Shown here one piece after another: positions 60,513 to 64,000 of a DNA stretch of 64,000 nucleotides (its first letter is position 1; each line of letters begins with the position of its first letter). The DNA is from CAWCVR01 sp963799105. Lineage in GTDB: Bacteria > Acidobacteriota > Terriglobia > Bryobacterales > Bryobacteraceae. Below the pieces are notes generated by a model that ran no database searches, had not been told where the DNA came from, and saw only the letters and a program-made list of their open reading frames with translations. The position numbers and the translations under genes were made by a program. The stretch covers positions 124,001 through 188,000 of the forward strand of contig CAWCVR010000001.1 of assembly GCA_963799105.1 (NCBI GenBank). Reading direction: 5' to 3'.

Positions 60513-61578
60513 ATGGCGGACCAATCCGGAAAAACCGAGCAACCCACACAGCGGCGTTTGGACAAGGCGCGCGAGGAAGGGCAATTCCCCGCCGCGCGGG
60601 AATTCGTGTCGGCGCTGCAGTTCGTGATCTTCCTGGCGTTGCTGTCGGCGGGCGGCGCGCATTGGCTCGGGCAGTTTCGTTCGACGGCGCGCGAGTTGTT
60701 CGTCATGGCGTTCGCCCGCGAATTGCGCGCGGAGGATTTGACCCATCTGGCCTGGCAGATCTGCTGGCGGCACTTTCTGCCGCTGGCGGTGGGTGGAGCG
60801 GCGGTGGTGGCGGCAACCGTGATGTTCCGGTTACTGACCACGCGCTTCGGCCTGAGCCTCAAAAAGCTGACTCCCGATCTGGGGCGGCTCAGCCCGCTTT
60901 CCAAGTTAAAGGAGTTGCCGCGCCAGAACCTGCCCTCGCTGGTTCAGGCGCTGGTCCTGCTCCCGGTGTTCCTGTGGGCGGTTTACGTGGTGGCGCGCGC
61001 CAAGATCGAGAGTTTCCTGACGCTGCCCCTCGAGAGCGTGGAGAGCGGCTGCGGTTTGATCGCCTCCTCGCTGATGGAGTTGTTCTGGAAGGCCAGCGGG
61101 GTGTTCCTGGTGTTCGGAGCGGTGGACCTGTTCCGCCAGATGCGCCGGCACAAGAAAGACCTGCGCATGAGCAAGCAGGACATCCGCGAGGAGATGAAGG
61201 ACGTCGAAGGCAATCCGCAGATGAAGGCCCGCATCCGGCGCATCCAGCGCGACAACGCCCGGCGCCAGATGATGAAGGAGGTTCCCAAGGCGACCGCGGT
61301 GGTGGTCAATCCCACGCACTTCGCCGTGGCCATCCGCTACAGCATGGAAGAGATGGCGGCGCCCACTGGTGGTGGCCAAGGGAAAGAACTACCTGGCGCT
61401 GCGCATCCGCCAGAAGGCCGTGGAAAACCAGGTTCCCATCGTCGAGAACCCGCCGCTGGCGCAGGCGCTCTACAAGTCGGTCGACGTCGGCCAGGAGATT
61501 CCCGCGCACCTCTACCGCGCGGTGGCCGAGATCCTGGCCTACATTTTCAAACTCATGAACGGGAGACTGCCGGGATGA
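60513..61578 (+). pseudogene. flhB: Flagellar export protein FlhB, one-base insertion
   Basis: FlhB controls the order of export. Four membrane helices occupy the first 210 residues. The autocleavage site NPTH is in AVVVNPTHFAVAIRYSMEEM. At 61365 an extra A (GCGCCCACTGG where CTGGTGGTGGCC is expected) shifts the frame. Removing it gives APLVVAKGKNYLALRIRQKA and a normal C-terminus ending GRLPG at 61578, about 354 residues. As written, the protein loses the last 70 residues of the cytoplasmic domain. The rest is perfect. Confidence 0.88.
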
Positions 61579-61597
61579 AGCCGCGGAGAGAGTGCCC

Positions 61598-63682
61598 ATG
61601 ACGCCGGCGAAGGCGATACCGGTTCCCGGAGGAGGGCGGTGGCTGGAGGCCGGTCCGCGCCGCCTGCTGGCCGACATGGCGGTGCCGCTGGCCGTGCTGG
61701 GGATCGTGATCGCCCTGATCACGCCGCTTCCCGGCTTCGTTCTGGACCTGCTGATCGTGACCGACATCCTGATGTCGGTCACCGTGCTGATGGTCTCGCT
61801 GTACCTGGTGCGGCCGGTGGAGTTCACCTCGTTTCCCACCACCCTGCTGCTGCTGACGCTGTTCCGGCTGGCGCTGAACATCTCGTCGTCGCGGCTGATC
61901 CTGCTGAACGGCAACACCGGCACCTCGGCGGCGGGCGAGGTAATCGGCGCCTTCGGCAGCTTCGTGGTGGGCGGCAACTACATCATCGGCGCGGTCATCT
62001 TCCTGGTGCTGATCGCCATTCAATACGTCGTGATCAACCACGGCGCGGTGCGCATTTCGGAAGTGACGGCGCGCTTCACCCTGGATGCGCTGCCCGGCAA
62101 GCAGATGTCCATCGATTCGGACCTGAACGCCGGCCTGATCGACGAGACCGAAGCCAAGCGGCGGCGCAAACAGCTCTCCACGGAAGCCGAGTTCTACGGC
62201 GCCATGGACGGCGCCTCGCGCTTCACGCAGCGCGACGCCGTGGCCAGCATTCTGATCACCAGCATCAACATCGTGGCCGGATTCCTGATCGGCGTTCTGC
62301 AGCACGGCATGGACTTCCTGCAAGGCGCTGCAGACTTACACGGTCCTGACCATCGGCGACGGCCTGGTCACGGTCATCCCGGCGCTGATGATTTCGATAT
62401 CGGGCGGCCTGATCGTGACGCGCGCCAGCTCGGACGCCCGTCTGGGAACGGAGTTCCGGCGGCAGATCTTCGGCAATTCGCAGCCTCTGCTGCTGGCCGC
62501 CGGCGTCCTGGTGGCGCTGGCGCTGTTGCCCGGGATTCCCAAGTTGCCGTTCCTTCTGTTGGGGGGCGGGGCGGGCGCGGTGGGCTGGAGGATGCGGCGC
62601 AGGGAAGTTCTCCCGGCGGCGCTCGCGGAGGGCAAGCCGGCGCCGGCGAAGGAGAACGTGGAGGCCCTGCTGCGGGTCGAACCGCTGGCCATCGAAGTGG
62701 GTCTGGGGCTGGTAGGGCTGGTGGAAGGCGCGGCGGAGTCTCCGCTGCTGCGCCGGATCGCCGCCATACGCAAGCAACTGGCCACGCGAGCTGGGCTATC
62801 TGCTTCCGCCGGTGCGGGTCACCGACAACCTGTCGCTGCGCAGCCGCGAATACGTCATCTTGCTGAAGGGCGTGGAGATCGCCCGCTACGAGATGCCGCA
62901 GGGCTGCGAACTGGCCATCTCCACCGGAGCAAGGGAGTCCCCCGCTGGAGGGCCGGCCCACGCGCGAGCCGGCTTTCGGCATGGCCGCCTTCTGGATCCC
63001 CGCCGATCGCGCGGAACGCGCGCGCAACGTCGGGCTACACCGTGGTGGACGCGGTCAGCGTGCTGGGCACGCATCTTTCCGAGCTGATCCGCCGCTACGC
63101 CCACGAGCTGTTCTCGCGGCAGGACGCCAAGCGGCTGCTCGACCGGGTGGCGGTGGAACATCCCAAGGTGGTCGAGGACCTGGTCCCCAAGGTCGTTGCC
63201 GCTGGCCGTGGTGCAGAAAGTGCTGCAGAACCTGCTGCGGGAACGCGTTTCCATCCGCGACGCCGTATCGATCCTGGAGGCGATGGGCGAGGCTGCCGGG
63301 TCCACCCGGAATCCCATCCTGCTGACGGAGTACGTGCGGCAGTCGATCCGGCGCGCCGTGGTGAAGCCATACCTGAACCGGGCGGGCGAGCTGCCGGCCT
63401 GGTTCCTGGATCCGGCGCATGGAGCATGCGGTGGAGAGCGCCGCCGAACACGGCGAGCAGAACAGTCATCTGGCGCTGGCGCCGCAGACCATTCGCGAGA
63501 TCCTGAATCGCATTTCGGCGAGGGTCATCCAGCCGGAGACCGCGGTGGCGGCGATTACGTCGTCGGGCGCCCGCTATTTCCTGCGGCAGATCGTGGAGCC
63601 GGCGTTGCCCAATCTGTTCTTCCTGGCGCACAACGAAGTGCCGCCGGGACTGCGGGTGCAGTCGCTGGGGAGCATCCAATGA
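61598..63682 (+). pseudogene. flhA: Flagellar export protein FlhA, six one-base insertions
   Basis: The start MTPAKAIPVPGGGRWLEAGP and the membrane half with TARFTLDALPGKQMSIDSDL are a clear FlhA. The frame then shifts by one extra base at each of six places: about 62324 (CAAGGCG), 62787 (ACGCGAG), 62939-62943 (a run of five C), 63032-63034 (GGG), 63196-63197 (GTT) and 63418 (GCGCATGG). Removing all six gives a 692-residue FlhA, the usual size, ending PPGLRVQSLGSIQ at 63682. Every lesion is an insertion. The stop overlaps the next ATG. Confidence 0.88.
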
Positions 63683-63771
63683 GCCTACAGCCGGTGATGG
63701 AAACCGCCGATAGATTTTACGTGTGCCGAGATGCATGTCCGGGTGGAGAACCTGCGGGAAGGCGCCGATGA
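63679..63771 (+). CDS. Small ORF between flhA and flhF (uncertain)
   Basis: ATG 63679 overlaps the flhA stop and TGA 63769-63771 overlaps the flhF start, so it fits the coupling pattern of the operon. It would encode 30 residues: MSLQPVMETADRFYVCRDAC then PGGEPAGRRR. A one-base shift after FYV would read AEMHVRVENLREGADE, which looks more protein-like, so a further insertion is possible. No family recognised. Confidence 0.3.
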   Translation: MSLQPVMETADRFYVCRDACPGGEPAGRRR

Positions 63772-64000
63772 AGATCAAGTCCTATTTCTCGCGCACACCG
63801 GAGGCCGCCCTGACGTTGGCCCGCCTGGAGATGGGGCCGGAGGCGGTGCTGGTGGACAGCCGCAAGGCTCCGCCGGAATCCCGGCACCTGGGGGAGTACG
63901 AGGTGGTGTTCGCCGTCGACGCTCCGCGCGAGGAGCCCGCGCCGGCGCCGGTCTCCGACCGGCTCGCCTTCGAAGTGGTGGAACTGAAAAAGGAACTCGA
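63768..64000 (+). CDS. flhF: Flagellar GTPase FlhF (N-terminal part, cut by window end)
   Basis: The frame from ATG 63768 reads MKIKSYFSRTPEAALTLARL then EMGPEAVLVDSRKAPPE and EYEVVFAV. That is the typical start of the SRP-like GTPase FlhF, which places the flagellum at the pole. The GTPase domain lies beyond the window. It runs on after flhA, as in many flagellar operons. Confidence 0.88.
   Translation, partial: MKIKSYFSRTPEAALTLARLEMGPEAVLVDSRKAPPESRHLGEYEVVFAVDAPREEPAPAPVSDRLAFEVVELKKEL

Overview
The window is GC-rich, densely coded bacterial chromosome. Convergent TonB/ExbD genes, a MoxR-DUF58-SpoIIM-RDD membrane cluster, DUF971, many DUF4038- or Fe-S-type genes and a didermic flagellum (FlgH, FlgI and FlgA present) point to a Gram-negative soil bacterium. 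An acidobacterium of the Solibacter/Bryobacter kind is my inference from gene content, not proven by the sequence.

Layout. 1-6.8 kb: end of an ExbB/ExbD/TPR-lipoprotein operon, a bifunctional RelA/SpoT, a DUF971 protein, a convergent TonB-like protein and leucyl aminopeptidase. 7.1-17.3 kb: a co-oriented membrane/zinc-finger cluster (RDD, B-box-like zinc proteins, DUF4129-like and DUF4350-like proteins, MoxR ATPase, DUF58, SpoIIM, second RDD) in which most genes overlap by 4-16 bases. 17.3-25.4 kb: an accessory zone of toxin-antitoxin modules (VapBC-type, HicAB, Phd/RelE-type and decayed modules carrying in-frame stops) around ilvD, a cyclase and tRNA-Leu. 25.5-28.5 kb: a nucleotide-sugar epimerase/decarboxylase, a membrane Fe-S oxidoreductase and tRNA-Lys.

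28.5-36.9 kb: an integrated element of about 8.3 kb. It is inserted into the 3' end of tRNA-Lys(CTT) and flanked by 47-bp att repeats. It carries a tyrosine integrase, a serine recombinase, an AlpA-like HTH protein, a large primase/ATPase, a terminase-small-subunit-like protein and 10-bp iterons, but no capsid genes. This gene set resembles a phage satellite or a replicating integrative element.

37-47 kb: sugar metabolism (DUF4038 glycosidase, rhamnulokinase, fucose/arabinose isomerase-like), two SPFH/band-7 proteins, a GT2 glycosyltransferase and an NAD-dependent epimerase. 47-64 kb: a flagellar locus. flaG and fliS have FliA-type promoters; flgF-flgG-flgA-flgH-flgI-flgJ run on the minus strand; fliK-hyp-flgD-flgE-fliN-fliO-fliP-fliQ-fliR-flhB-flhA-(small ORF)-flhF run on the plus strand.

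Three families of non-coding inverted-repeat elements are scattered through intergenic spaces: R, about 125-132 bp with TIRs; S, with TGTGGGGCAGG ends and internal hairpins; and P, exactly 128 bp in both copies. One P is nested inside an S, and one R copy supplies the stop codons of both flanking genes. Several core genes (DUF58, flgG, flhB, flhA, perhaps fliO) carry one-base insertions. Removing these restores normal-length proteins, so they are either sequence errors or very recent lesions.
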